This document shows positions 25,410 to 34,893 of a stretch of 64,000 nt of DNA, one piece after another. The notes under the pieces were generated by a model, which saw nothing but the letters and a program-made list of their open reading frames with translations, did not search any database and was not told the DNA's origin. The translations under genes and the position numbers were made by a program. Each line of letters begins with the position of its first letter. The stretch's first letter is position 1. This stretch comes from Verrucomicrobiaceae bacterium (GTDB taxonomy: Bacteria; Verrucomicrobiota; Verrucomicrobiia; Verrucomicrobiales; Verrucomicrobiaceae), in NCBI GenBank assembly GCA_024232965.1, contig JACKQF010000002.1, forward strand, positions 682,001-746,000, given 5' to 3'.

Positions 25410-27248
25410 ATGCTGCCTCGTCTATTAGTTCTTGATGACCAGTTCGGGAGGAACCTTCCCGAGGGGCCGAACCCCGACCGCGAGAATCTGTGTGCCCATT
25501 TCCTATGGGAAGACGTGACCGGTGATGCCTCTGCCAGGACAAGCCAGCAGAAGGTGCTGCAACCCACCGCCGAAGCCGTCTTTTGCCGGGCCCAATCCCC
25601 GGCTTGCTCCGACTCAGGCGACACGGTGGAGAACGATCTCGAAATGGCCTTAGAAGCCGTGCGCAAGGGTTGGCCTGAGGCCGGTTTGAAGAGACGCGGG
25701 CGTCCGCCCAAGACACCTCCGCCCCGTTGGTCCATGGTCCTGATCGACCTCTGCTTCTACACGGGCAGGGTGACGGAGGAAAGCCACCGCCGCACACCGG
25801 GCATGCCGGAGGGACGACCAGGTGACGACGATCCTCGTTCGTATTTTGGTCTCACCCTGCTTGATGCTATCCACCGCGAATTTCCCGAGTTGCCAATTTT
25901 CATCCTCTCCAGCAAACCGCGTGGCGAGGTGAGTCTGGAGTTCAGCCGCCGGGGAGCCCTCGGATTCATTGACCGTTCCGCCCTTGATGGCCCCGAACTG
26001 CTTGAACAAGCCCTGTGGAACCACGGACTGTTGGCCGATCCGACCGGAGAAGTCGTCGGCCAGTCCTTGCCCATCCTTTTGGCCCAGCGCGAGGCCCGAC
26101 GAGCTTCGAAGCACGGACAGAATATCCTCATTCGAGGTGAGAGAGGAACTGGTAAAGAACTGATCGCACGCTATGTCCACCGGGGGGCGAAACCTGTGGA
26201 AGGGCGTCAGGTGCGGGCCTTTGTCCCGGTGAACTCGCCAGCGTTGACGCCGCGGGTATTCGCTTCGGAACTTTACGGGATCGAGCCAAAAACAGCCACC
26301 GGAGTGGACGGCAAGATCGGTCTGATCGAAATGGCAAATGGGGGTGATGTGTTTTTAGACGAAATTGCTGACATGGCCCCAGAGGTTCAAGCTTCCTTGC
26401 TGAGGGTTATTCAAGAGCAACAAATCACGCGAGTCGGGGCGCGCAAACCGAAGGAAGTCGATGTGCGTTTTATTGCGGCCACTAACGCCGAGATTGTAGA
26501 CGAAGAACACGAACTCCGACCCGATCTGCTCGACCGCCTGAGCAATGGGGGCACGATTTGGCTGCCTCCGTTGCGGGACCGGCTGACAGACATTCCCTTG
26601 CTGGTGGAAAAGTTTGTACGGCAAGCCGAGAGCCGACGCAGCGGCATCTTAGCCCGAAATGTAACTTCCGAAGCACTGGACAAGCTACAGTCTTACGATT
26701 GGCCTGGCAACATCCGCGAGCTACAGACAGCCATCTTTGATGCCGTCAATCGCCACCCCGATGTGGAGCATTTGGTTCCCGATCATTTGCGACTCGGCAC
26801 CGCAGGCAAGGCCGCACCGAGGCGTGGGCGTCCACCCAACAGCGAGCGCCTTGGCAGACTGGCTCAAGCCGACAACTGGAGTCGCACGCTGGACGGCTTG
26901 CTCCAGCGAATGGACGAAACCACTTTTAACGCCCAGGAAGTCGGCCAGTGGGCAGGCAGGCTGGACGATGTCCGCAACCAGCAGCAGCAACTCATCGGTC
27001 GGATGATTCAAGCCGCACTCGACGCCACCAAGCGCCGCACCCCTGAGAACCCGTCCGGCTTCCTCCAGATTCATCCCGCCCTCAAGCTCCTCACAGGCAA
27101 TCCCAAGCTCACCGCCACCAAGGCTGCCGATGCACTGAAACGTCTCCTCGGTCCCAATTCTGGTAGCCTCCAAGGTGACCTCAAAGAAGCCTACGAGATC
27201 GCCATCCGTCTCCGGCCGAAAGGGATCAAGACCGAGCAGGAAACCTGA
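25410..27248 (+). CDS. Receiver-AAA+ protein of the NtrC type without a normal sigma-54 loop
   Basis: A 612-residue protein. It starts as a receiver (LLVLDDQF), has a long Arg/Pro-rich insert, resumes with MVLIDLCFYTG, LPIFILSSKPRGE and ALGFIDRSA, then enters an AAA+ domain of the bacterial enhancer-binding type. Walker A is GERGTGKE (243-250), Walker B is VFLDEI (about 315), and sensor/finger motifs are VDVRFIAATNAE and RPDLLDRL, then YDWPGNIREL. The GAFTGA loop that contacts sigma-54 is replaced by KTATGV, so ordinary sigma-54 activation is doubtful. No Fis-type HTH is obvious; the last 150 residues are helical and unrecognised. It probably is the output ATPase of the operon, but what it remodels is unknown. 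Confidence 0.75.
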   Translation: MLPRLLVLDDQFGRNLPEGPNPDRENLCAHFLWEDVTGDASARTSQQKVLQPTAEAVFCRAQSPACSDSGDTVENDLEMALEAVRKGWPEAGLKRRGRPPKTPPPRWSMVLIDLCFYTGRVTEESHRRTPGMPEGRPGDDDPRSYFGLTLLDAIHREFPELPIFILSSKPRGEVSLEFSRRGALGFIDRSALDGPELLEQALWNHGLLADPTGEVVGQSLPILLAQREARRASKHGQNILIRGERGTGKELIARYVHRGAKPVEGRQVRAFVPVNSPALTPRVFASELYGIEPKTATGVDGKIGLIEMANGGDVFLDEIADMAPEVQASLLRVIQEQQITRVGARKPKEVDVRFIAATNAEIVDEEHELRPDLLDRLSNGGTIWLPPLRDRLTDIPLLVEKFVRQAESRRSGILARNVTSEALDKLQSYDWPGNIRELQTAIFDAVNRHPDVEHLVPDHLRLGTAGKAAPRRGRPPNSERLGRLAQADNWSRTLDGLLQRMDETTFNAQEVGQWAGRLDDVRNQQQQLIGRMIQAALDATKRRTPENPSGFLQIHPALKLLTGNPKLTATKAADALKRLLGPNSGSLQGDLKEAYEIAIRLRPKGIKTEQET

Positions 27249-27271
27249 GTCAGCATTTTTCAATCCTTCCC

Positions 27272-29164
27272 ATGCGCTACCTCATCCTCGCCCGATCCGA
27301 ATGCACTGCGACCGCCCTCGGCGCGTGGCTGGAACTGCTGGGAGAGAAACCGTTGGATGCGACCAGTCCGAGACCGATCGTGCTTAATCCCAGTGAGCGC
27401 CCTCAAGAGTCTGGCGTGCACGCTTACGAGTACTTGGTGAAGCAAATCGAGAGCGCTGCCGCCATGGACGACGGCAGCCTGGCGTTAAACGAAGTAGTGG
27501 TGCTAGTTGACTCCGTTCGACCCTCACAGCTCAATCCGTTGGTCGAAGGCTGCCACTGGGAGGGCCTGCTTGCCATGCTGATACTTACCTTTCCCGAAAT
27601 CCGCTGGCATTTTGGGGCAATCCTGGATCAGCCGTTGGATTTTCCGGCGGAAGATCATAATCTTGTCGCATTGCTGTCGAAGGCTCGCCGAGATCCTCTT
27701 TTCGACGCAACTGGTTTGCGGAATTTCGTGAAGCGCAACATCGCGAAAACCCCAAATATTCATCACCCATTGCCAGATCGTCTTTGGGCGGCCTGTGCCA
27801 TCGACGAAGAGAAAGCGTTTGCCTATTTCCACGCATACACTGCATACCGCTACAATTTTCGGACTGATGTTGTGACATCGCGCGCGCTGATGGCGGATCG
27901 GTTTATCAACCCGACGCCGCACGGATATTGGTTATTGCTGGAGGATATGAATCTCAATTTTCCTGACCGCCGGGACGACGATGAGGGACTGTCTGATCTA
28001 AAAACACGAGGAGCAAAATTCAAAGCTCTTGCGGGGTTAAACGAAGACTCCACCTTGCGTGCTCTCATCACCACTGGTGACATGGGCAACCTGGATAGAG
28101 AAAGAACGAATCGGAGCTGCCTCAGAGAATCGAAGCCAGCACAGCACGAAATGCTCCATAAGCCCACTGACGGGATGATGGGCCTTTGGAAGCAGTTGAA
28201 ATTGGACAAGATCCTGGGTTCGACCGCCTGGAATGGCTATGCTCACGGTTACTGTCTGCCGTGCGCCGGCAGTGCGAGCGAAGGAGGCACCGGACACAGT
28301 GCGCCGGGCAAACTGACTTTGATTGCCGAGACGCTTTACAGGCGCGCTGAAGTTTTCAGGGACGACGCTCGGACGGTGAAGGATTTCATTAAGGGGGCGG
28401 TTTTGGCCAATGATGCCTTCGAGTTGCTCGGTGCCAAGACGCCCATGTTGTCACTGACCTGTTTGAAATTGAAACATGAATATGAGGTCAGAGCCGAATG
28501 TGCTTTTTTCGGGACTCCCGCCGAGTTTGAGGTTCAGCCACGTTGCGAAGAAATACTCACTTTTGTGCGCCACGTTTGTTCAAGCATCCCAGTCCCGATG
28601 GGTCAGATTGGGAAGCGCCGCTCCCGACGGGCGGCGAGCATTCAGGATGCTTATGCGGCCATTCTGAATCGCCTGGTCATCGCCTACCGGGACGCGGGAC
28701 AATTTCACGAAGAACACGAGTGTTTGATTCATCAAAAGCGCGCATTGCGCGAGTTGAAAAGATTGCAACCGCATGCGGAGGATCGTCCACTACTTGACGT
28801 CGTTTTCGTGCCGATGCGGTGGGTTGCAAGCTGGATCGAAACCTACTCTGAATATCTTCTGGAGTCCTTTCCGAGATTTGTTGGGATTGTCGCTGCGTGG
28901 ATCTCCGCCGGCGTCTTTATACTGTGGGCACTTGCCGAGTCATCTGCCACTGATGCTGGCGAACTTGCCAAGAGCTCTAGCGAGAATGCGTCCGAATACC
29001 TCGATGCATTTGGCTCAACCGTGGATGCCTTTGTTGGTGGAGGTGTGATGGAGGCGGGTTCCGCGTGGTGGATGATCTTGATCTCCGGCTTGTTGGCGAT
29101 GATTGGGTTCTTCCATCTCGGAGTCTTCATTTCTTTCCTCTACACAAAATCGTCAAGAAAATAG
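27272..29164 (+). CDS. Unknown protein with two C-terminal membrane segments
   Basis: A 630-residue protein. The long N-terminal region (about 530 residues) is soluble and unrecognised; it starts with a Rossmann-like strand (MRYLILARSECTATALGAWL) and contains ALNEVVVLVDSVRPSQ. Two hydrophobic helices near the end (about 540-560 and 600-625) are separated by a 40-residue Ser/Ala/Glu loop, a layout like membrane-targeted effectors or anchors. It begins 23 bases after the AAA+ gene. It could be the membrane output of the signalling run, or couple it to the ABC transporter; neither is shown by sequence. Confidence 0.65.
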   Translation: MRYLILARSECTATALGAWLELLGEKPLDATSPRPIVLNPSERPQESGVHAYEYLVKQIESAAAMDDGSLALNEVVVLVDSVRPSQLNPLVEGCHWEGLLAMLILTFPEIRWHFGAILDQPLDFPAEDHNLVALLSKARRDPLFDATGLRNFVKRNIAKTPNIHHPLPDRLWAACAIDEEKAFAYFHAYTAYRYNFRTDVVTSRALMADRFINPTPHGYWLLLEDMNLNFPDRRDDDEGLSDLKTRGAKFKALAGLNEDSTLRALITTGDMGNLDRERTNRSCLRESKPAQHEMLHKPTDGMMGLWKQLKLDKILGSTAWNGYAHGYCLPCAGSASEGGTGHSAPGKLTLIAETLYRRAEVFRDDARTVKDFIKGAVLANDAFELLGAKTPMLSLTCLKLKHEYEVRAECAFFGTPAEFEVQPRCEEILTFVRHVCSSIPVPMGQIGKRRSRRAASIQDAYAAILNRLVIAYRDAGQFHEEHECLIHQKRALRELKRLQPHAEDRPLLDVVFVPMRWVASWIETYSEYLLESFPRFVGIVAAWISAGVFILWALAESSATDAGELAKSSSENASEYLDAFGSTVDAFVGGGVMEAGSAWWMILISGLLAMIGFFHLGVFISFLYTKSSRK

Positions 29165-29186
29165 GGAACCACCCAATCCAACAGCC

Positions 29187-29612
29187 ATGTCCAGCCCCGA
29201 ACAGCAGTGTAAGTGCGCAGACCCCAGCGTACGTTTAGACGACTTGTTGAAGCGCGTAACGACGCTAGAGGCAGGCCAAGTGTCTGACTTTGCGCTGATT
29301 ATGACAGAGCGCCAGGCTGCAGCGAGAGCTGAAATGGCACGGCGAAGGGAACTGGGCATCTCCTATGTTGCCTTGCTTTTGCTCGCTCTCGTCGTCGCTG
29401 CGGCAATCTGGCTTTCCGAGCCTAATCGGACGCGGCTACAGGTCTTAGGCCTCGCGATCATCCTGGTGACTTTTAGTGTGATCGTGCGATGGGTGCTTCG
29501 GGCAACTTTTGGGCCAGTCGATATATCGGCCGATGTCCGTATCGTGGGGCCGGAACCTGCACAGCGCGGAAACGCAGACCAGCCAATTGCGTCAAGTCAA
29601 TCCTCCAGCTAA
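29187..29612 (+). CDS. Small two-span membrane protein
   Basis: A 141-residue protein from the ATG at 29187 (MSSPEQQCKCADPSVRLDDL); the frame also opens earlier at 29103, inside the upstream gene. Two adjacent transmembrane helices (about 59-78 and 84-104) follow a charged helix that may be a coiled coil (RVTTLEAGQVSDFALIMTER). It is the last plus-strand gene of the run and its 3' end overlaps the convergent minus-strand gene by about 20 bases. Function unknown. Confidence 0.6.
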   Translation: MSSPEQQCKCADPSVRLDDLLKRVTTLEAGQVSDFALIMTERQAAARAEMARRRELGISYVALLLLALVVAAAIWLSEPNRTRLQVLGLAIILVTFSVIVRWVLRATFGPVDISADVRIVGPEPAQRGNADQPIASSQSSS

Positions 29613-30635
29613 AGCAGAAATCGACCCGTTGGAATGCTGAGCAACGATGGCGGCAGCACGGCATTCCGACCCATGTGCATTCCCGATTGAAGTCGAGCGC
29701 GCACCCGGCCCTGACAGATCAATTGTCGCAAGTGTCGCCCTTCGCAGTTCATTCACACCGTCATCCGGCGTTCGGGCATGGCAGAGTGTCTTGAGGCGGA
29801 TGAGGGCGTTGGTGTGCCGCTTGCTCGCCTCGGCATGGGCTTTCAGGTCGCGCCGGTTTGAAGCGAGGGCCAGACCAAAGCCGTGAGTGAACCAGTGGCT
29901 GGTGCCGAGGAAGAGAATCAAGGCGTGGAGGCACCATTCGACGCTGTAGTAAAAGGCAAACGAGGCCGCCTGGCTGCTGGCGATTTCCGTGTCGATGCCG
30001 CTGAGGTCGGGCAGATCCCCGTTCAGGGACACTGCGGTAGACTGGATGAGCGCGTGTTCCGAGGCGGCGGCCAACTGCTCCATTTGCACCCCGCCGGCGA
30101 TGTAGCTGTAAAGCCAAGTGTAGCCATACATGAGGCCGAAGAGGTACGCGATCTTGCCTGCCATCTTCCAGTAGATGCGGTTGCGGATGGGGCGTGCTAC
30201 AGCAACATGCAAGCCTGGGCGAAGGGCCGCGAGCTCCTTGTTGACACTGCAGCAGTCCTTCAGAATCAGCAACATCACAAAGAGAAGGCCGGTCATCATG
30301 AGGGTAGCGAGCGTATTGGCCGTACCATCTCCGACATGAAGAAGCCGTGAGAACATCGGCGCGAAGTCTGGCACCAGCTCCTGGACGAGCACGCAGTTCA
30401 GGAGGAAGCTGAAAGCCAGAGCGACCATCAATAGAACCCAGCGCTTAAAGGCCATCTGGGCAGTGGCGTGGCGCTCGCAGAAATCAGGGTCATCCCAGCG
30501 GTCGGCTTTGGTGGCGGTCTGCTGCCGCTCCGTTTCCGCGTTCTGGAAGGTGGCCGAGGCGGACTCGATCCGCTGGGATTCGAAGTGCTGGATGAGGTGC
30601 TGCTCGTCCGTGGTGTAGTCAGTGTTTGTGTTCAT
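29592..30635 (-). CDS. Multi-span membrane protein
   Basis: A 347-residue protein with a soluble polar N-terminus (about 60 residues), then hydrophobic spans near 65-88, 108-128, 160-185 and 225-250, and a soluble C-terminal tail. It carries paired cysteines (LKDCCSVNKE). No family recognised; the layout could fit a small channel or a scaffold. It is the last gene of a minus-strand cassette with a secreted protein 43 bases upstream and a penicillin-binding protein before that, which suggests a cell-envelope role. Confidence 0.65.
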   Translation of the reverse strand: MNTNTDYTTDEQHLIQHFESQRIESASATFQNAETERQQTATKADRWDDPDFCERHATAQMAFKRWVLLMVALAFSFLLNCVLVQELVPDFAPMFSRLLHVGDGTANTLATLMMTGLLFVMLLILKDCCSVNKELAALRPGLHVAVARPIRNRIYWKMAGKIAYLFGLMYGYTWLYSYIAGGVQMEQLAAASEHALIQSTAVSLNGDLPDLSGIDTEIASSQAASFAFYYSVEWCLHALILFLGTSHWFTHGFGLALASNRRDLKAHAEASKRHTNALIRLKTLCHARTPDDGVNELRRATLATIDLSGPGARSTSIGNAHGSECRAAAIVAQHSNGSISALAGGLT

Positions 30636-30678
30636 GGCAGTGTATTTGGGGGTGGATGTTGAGATGGTTTTTGCCCGG

Positions 30679-31509
30679 TTATTCGGAGGGTTTGGTGGGG
30701 AGGGATTTTGATCCGGCCGTGAGCTCCACCGCGATCAATGCGGCGGCGGCCTGGAGGTTGTCCGCATGCAAGGTTCTGTTGGGCAGATCTTTCAGCAGCG
30801 GGCTCTTGTCGGGCTCCCTCGATGTGTTGACGATGATGAGGACGATGTCTGCGGACAGGTCGGCGATGCCGAGCGAACGGACCTTTTGATCGCGTGCGCC
30901 CGGGCCGGGTTGGTGATTCAGGTCAGAATTGAGGACGAGGAACTTGGCGCTGGCACCAGCGAGGCATTCGTTGGCTTTTTGAACGGCCCCGATGATGTCG
31001 CTGCGGCGGAAATCACGGTTCTGGTTGGCTTTGAGTCTGGCCAGGAAGTCGGCCTCGACTTGAAGCCGATGGTCCACGCAGTCATCCAGCCAGGACCGGG
31101 CACCGTCCAGGATGCGGGCGCGCCACTCATCGTTGTCCTTGCGGAACTCTGCGGATCGGGCCTCGAACTCCTTCAGCGCCAGCATTTTATCCCGAACGGT
31201 CATCCCCTTGAATGCAGGACGGGTGGGGATGGTCTTTTCAAACGGGGTGATCGAGAACTGCAGGGGGCTGTTGTCCTGGCCGTCTTCATCGACGACATCG
31301 TAGCCAATGCTGGCGGCGCGTCGGGTGGCGAAGAGGGTATCGGCCAGGATCTGCATGTCATCGAAGTCGGCGGCCTTGATGCCATGCTTCTGGAGTTCGG
31401 CACCGGAGACATCTTCAATGATGTGGATGCCGACGGCCGGATTTGCCGCGCCGGCTTGGTGAGCGCAGAGGCTAACGATGAGGAGGGCGTTGATGATCGT
31501 GTTTTTCAT
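30679..31509 (-). CDS. Secreted protein with vWA-like outline
   Basis: A 276-residue protein with a signal peptide (MKNTIINALLIVSLCAHQAG, cleavage after AGAA). The mature protein starts VGIHIIEDVSGAELQ. A strand ending in DVSGA, followed later by ASAKFLVLNSDLNHQ and ADIVLIIVN, looks like the strand order of a von Willebrand A domain with a DxSG metal site. The match is weak. It is 84 bases from the PBP gene upstream. I infer a periplasmic or extracellular role. Confidence 0.6.
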   Translation of the reverse strand: MKNTIINALLIVSLCAHQAGAANPAVGIHIIEDVSGAELQKHGIKAADFDDMQILADTLFATRRAASIGYDVVDEDGQDNSPLQFSITPFEKTIPTRPAFKGMTVRDKMLALKEFEARSAEFRKDNDEWRARILDGARSWLDDCVDHRLQVEADFLARLKANQNRDFRRSDIIGAVQKANECLAGASAKFLVLNSDLNHQPGPGARDQKVRSLGIADLSADIVLIIVNTSREPDKSPLLKDLPNRTLHADNLQAAAALIAVELTAGSKSLPTKPSE

Positions 31510-31593
31510 GGTGTTATGGTTTGGGTTGATGGGGGTAAGGATGATGCAAATTGAGCTGGTGGCGATTACATCAGACGGGTGGCGGTGGAAGCG

Positions 31594-33684
31594 TCAGCGG
31601 TTCCCCGCGACATGAGGAAGAAGCGGGACATAACGGCTGCCCTGTGGGTTTGCCGGACGAGAGCGGGGCGCTTGCGTTGCGGTAGGGCCTGGTCGGGCGG
31701 AGGCAAGCTGACGAGCGGTCAATTCCGGCAGGCGACCGAAAATGTAGCGACGTTCGCCAAGCGCCTCGATAATCCCTTTCCAAACCGGGAAGGCGAGGCT
31801 GCCCCCGCTGCCGTTGGCGACGATGGTCTTCGCCCCGTGAGGGAAGCCGATCCAGACAACCACGGTAACGGCGCTGCTGTAGCCACAGAACCAGGCGTCG
31901 GTGCAATTTTCGGAGGTGCCCGTTTTACCCGCCAAAGGGTACCGGCGGGCCAGCTCTGCCCCGCCGAAACTGGACGCGGTACCGGTGCGAAGGACTTCGC
32001 GCAGAGCCTTGGTGATTTCGTCGCAGGTGCGGGGGCTCAATACAGGGCGCGGCGTGGTGATGGCGGTGTAGACTTCTTTGCCATCGACCAAAATCCGATT
32101 GATGAATCGAGGCGCAACGTAGCTGCCGCCCCTGGCGATGCAGGAATAGGCCGCGGCTGCCCGGATCGGAGAGACGTCGCAGTTGCCCAAAAACAGCGAG
32201 ACATCCTTCCGGGCGGTGCCTTCAATAAAGCCCCACTCCCGCGCAAGCCGCGACCAATGGTAATTCCCAGCCAGGAGGCTGACCCGGCAGGCCATGCGGT
32301 TGCTGCTGGCCTTTAAACCCATCCAGAGCGGATAGGTGCCCTCGGCCATGGGTTCACGTGGGGAGAGCAACCCGGCGTAGCCAGGGGCCTCGGCGGCACT
32401 AAGGGGTGAATTGGGGAGCCTGAAATCAATGGCATGGCCGCTGCTTTCCAGATACGACGCATAGTCCACGACCTTGATGAGGCTGGCGAGCGGGCGGCCT
32501 CTGCCGCCGATCCCGAGCGCCAGGTTGACCTCGCTCAAGTCGAAATCGCGACCGCCGACGCATGCGATTACCTCGCCAGTGCGATTGTTGAGGACCAGGG
32601 CGGCACCGTTGACGGGCTTGTCGGGGTCGGCGTGAAAGCCGGGCATTGCTTCGATCCGTGCAAGCTGGTTTTGCAGGAGAGCGAGGATGGCATCCTGGAG
32701 CACCGGGTCCACCGTCATTTGAATCTCAAGATCTTCCATGGCGAGGAGAGCCGACGAGACGAGACCCTCTGCCTGAAGGGTCCTGATCTCCCGTTCGACA
32801 GCCTGCCAAGTGAAGCCATCGCCTTTGCGCCTTGGTGGCGCTGGCTTCTTTTTGGCGTAAAAGCTGGCGTCTTGGGCCTGCTGCCGGGTGATCATGCCGC
32901 ACTTGAGCATGTTCTTGATCACCGCATCCCGTGCCGCCCTCGCATTGTCCTCGTTGCGATAGACATTGTTGGCGTAGGGCGCCCGGATCAGTCCGGCGAG
33001 GTAAGCACTCTCACCCAGATTGAGCTTTTTGACCGGCTTGCCAAAGGTGCTGGCAGCCGCCTTCTGAATGCCCGTGGAGTTCCCGCCAAACGGGACAAGA
33101 TCGAGATAGCGGGCAAGGATGAGTTTCTTGCCCTTCTTTTTGTCTTTTGTCTCAGCCCGGGCGGCACGTTCAATTCGAACCGCCATGATGACCTCGAACA
33201 CCTTGGCCTGAAGCTTCTCGATGAGCGATCGCTCGGGGTGGTTGTAGGTCATCTCAACCAACTGCATAGTCACTGTGGACCCGCCCTGCTTGATCTTAAG
33301 CGCGCGCACATCGGCGACCAAGGCGCGGAGAATGCCGAGGACGTCCACCCCATGGTGCTTCATAAACCGCTGGTCTTCGCGGGCAATGACCGCGTTCACA
33401 AGGTTTGCAGGCAAGTCTGTCGGCGCGGTGGGGGCGGCGTTTCCATATTCAGGAAGCTGCAGATAGAGGGCACCTTTTGAGTCGGTGACCCTTTGGCCTC
33501 GGCGGGGAGAGAGAGCGATGCGCGGGTCAGTGTGGAGGGCGTCCCAGGCAGGGGAAGCGGCCAACGCGAATCCGGCCAGTCCAATGGTGATGGTGAGGCG
33601 CTTCCAGGCGCGGGGGCTTTTGGCCAGACGAATGAGGAGGTAGGGCAGGTATTTCATGGCGATGAAGGGGGTTGTCCCAGCCAT
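31594..33684 (-). CDS. Class A penicillin-binding protein (PBP1A-like)
   Basis: A 696-residue bifunctional cell-wall synthase. It has an N-terminal membrane anchor (about 28-48), then the GT51 glycosyltransferase with EDQRF (103-107), QGGSTVTMQL and EKLQAKVFEVIMAVRIERA. The transpeptidase domain has S401-L-I-K (SxxK), SSN near 460 and KTGTS at 587-591. All catalytic motifs are present, so it should polymerise glycan and cross-link peptides. Met substitutes for the second Gln of the usual GGSTxTQQ. The start could also be the ATG at 33657 (MKYLPYLLIRL). A PBP in a genomic island, next to a membrane and a secreted protein, may give an alternative wall synthase insensitive to some inhibitors, though this is speculation. 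Confidence 0.88.
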   Translation of the reverse strand: MAGTTPFIAMKYLPYLLIRLAKSPRAWKRLTITIGLAGFALAASPAWDALHTDPRIALSPRRGQRVTDSKGALYLQLPEYGNAAPTAPTDLPANLVNAVIAREDQRFMKHHGVDVLGILRALVADVRALKIKQGGSTVTMQLVEMTYNHPERSLIEKLQAKVFEVIMAVRIERAARAETKDKKKGKKLILARYLDLVPFGGNSTGIQKAAASTFGKPVKKLNLGESAYLAGLIRAPYANNVYRNEDNARAARDAVIKNMLKCGMITRQQAQDASFYAKKKPAPPRRKGDGFTWQAVEREIRTLQAEGLVSSALLAMEDLEIQMTVDPVLQDAILALLQNQLARIEAMPGFHADPDKPVNGAALVLNNRTGEVIACVGGRDFDLSEVNLALGIGGRGRPLASLIKVVDYASYLESSGHAIDFRLPNSPLSAAEAPGYAGLLSPREPMAEGTYPLWMGLKASSNRMACRVSLLAGNYHWSRLAREWGFIEGTARKDVSLFLGNCDVSPIRAAAAYSCIARGGSYVAPRFINRILVDGKEVYTAITTPRPVLSPRTCDEITKALREVLRTGTASSFGGAELARRYPLAGKTGTSENCTDAWFCGYSSAVTVVVWIGFPHGAKTIVANGSGGSLAFPVWKGIIEALGERRYIFGRLPELTARQLASARPGPTATQAPRSRPANPQGSRYVPLLPHVAGNR

Positions 33685-33813
33685 GATTGTCCCGAGGAAC
33701 TGCTTCAGCGATTACACCCGAGAGCTCTCCAGAGAACCGCATCGCTTCGATTATCAAAACCGTCTGCCGAATGTAATGGAGACCAGTCCAGGAAGTGTTT
33801 GGTTGCTGCCACT

Positions 33814-34854
33814 ATGAACACCTCCCCTTCAAGTGCCGCAGTGCCCGATCTTGTTGCGCAAGCCGCCACAGCCCTCGATCAGGCGTTGAGCGAATCTGGA
33901 AAGCCCCTGGCGGAGATCTGCCGTCTCACTCGCGACCGAAAGCGTTGCATCGCTCACCAGCCCAAAGTGGTCGCCAAATGGTTCGCGAATGAGGGCGAGG
34001 GAAGAATGGGCAATCCGCTGCTTCGGGCCGCAGTTATTCTCCGCGTAACGAAGGACCCTCTGCCTCTCCAATGGCTCTGTGGTCAGATTGGTGGGGTCTT
34101 CGTGCCTGGGCCTGCTAGATACGGGAAAAGATGGAGAGGCAAGACCCTGCCTGCCGATGTGGGAGCCTGGCCCGAGCTGACCGAATGGCTGGCTCAGACC
34201 GGGCGCATCTTGGTCGTGCGCCAAGGCATCCAACGAATGGTGGTCGGCCAGGAGTCAATCAGTATGGAAGCGATGGCGGACTTTCTAATGTCTTGGCTGT
34301 CCGTCAAAGGCTGGATTGAAGGTTACCTGAACTGGACAGGACATCCTGGGCCAAAATTGGAGAGGGTGGGCAAGCCCACGGTGGTCGCGGAGGTCACAGA
34401 TGCTTGGACGGTCGTACATCACGCCTTCGGCCAGCACCAGCACCCCAACGAGATTCCACACACTATATCCATCGCCGCAGATTTACGCATATCCAAGTCC
34501 AGCGTCCAGAAATGGGGGGAGCCTTCGAACCCAGAGCAATCGGGTTCGGCCAATCCTTTCGATCATGTGGCTCAGCTTACGAAAGCAACGGGAAGCCTTG
34601 TCATGGTTGAATGGTTGTGCCAGGCCATGGGCGGCGGCCTGCAAAGTGCGGCGGTCCACCAAAAAGGCGGCAAAACGCCTTGGCCACAGGTCTACTGGGA
34701 GATCATTGAACTTGAGCACGCCGCAAGCCGGGCGCTACTGGACAATGACGTGGACCCAACGGAGGCAAAGGTTCTTCGAAAAGAATGGGACGACGTACGG
34801 GTCTGGATGGCCGAATTCGTCAAGACGCTCCGGGAGCGCTGTCCAACGGGGTAG
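33814..34854 (+). CDS. Protein with an internally duplicated domain, possibly phage CII-like regulator
   Basis: A 346-residue protein from the ATG at 33814; the open frame extends further upstream but that part is antisense to the PBP gene. Two copies of one pattern are visible: VVAKWFANEGEGRMGNPLLR with TKDPLPLQWLCGQIGG, and SVQKWGEPSNPEQSGSANPF with TGSLVMVEWLCQAMGG. Each has a K-W pair (as in an HTH recognition helix), an NP turn and a WLC..(M/I)GG end. This duplicated layout is like proteins annotated as phage regulators (CII/CP76 type). It lies between the PBP gene (divergent) and the integrase (convergent, 39 bases away), so a role in element regulation is plausible. Confidence 0.6.
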   Translation: MNTSPSSAAVPDLVAQAATALDQALSESGKPLAEICRLTRDRKRCIAHQPKVVAKWFANEGEGRMGNPLLRAAVILRVTKDPLPLQWLCGQIGGVFVPGPARYGKRWRGKTLPADVGAWPELTEWLAQTGRILVVRQGIQRMVVGQESISMEAMADFLMSWLSVKGWIEGYLNWTGHPGPKLERVGKPTVVAEVTDAWTVVHHAFGQHQHPNEIPHTISIAADLRISKSSVQKWGEPSNPEQSGSANPFDHVAQLTKATGSLVMVEWLCQAMGGGLQSAAVHQKGGKTPWPQVYWEIIELEHAASRALLDNDVDPTEAKVLRKEWDDVRVWMAEFVKTLRERCPTG

Positions 34855-34893
34855 CGCTCGAAACCGACCACGGATCTACCTGTTGGTCGCCGC

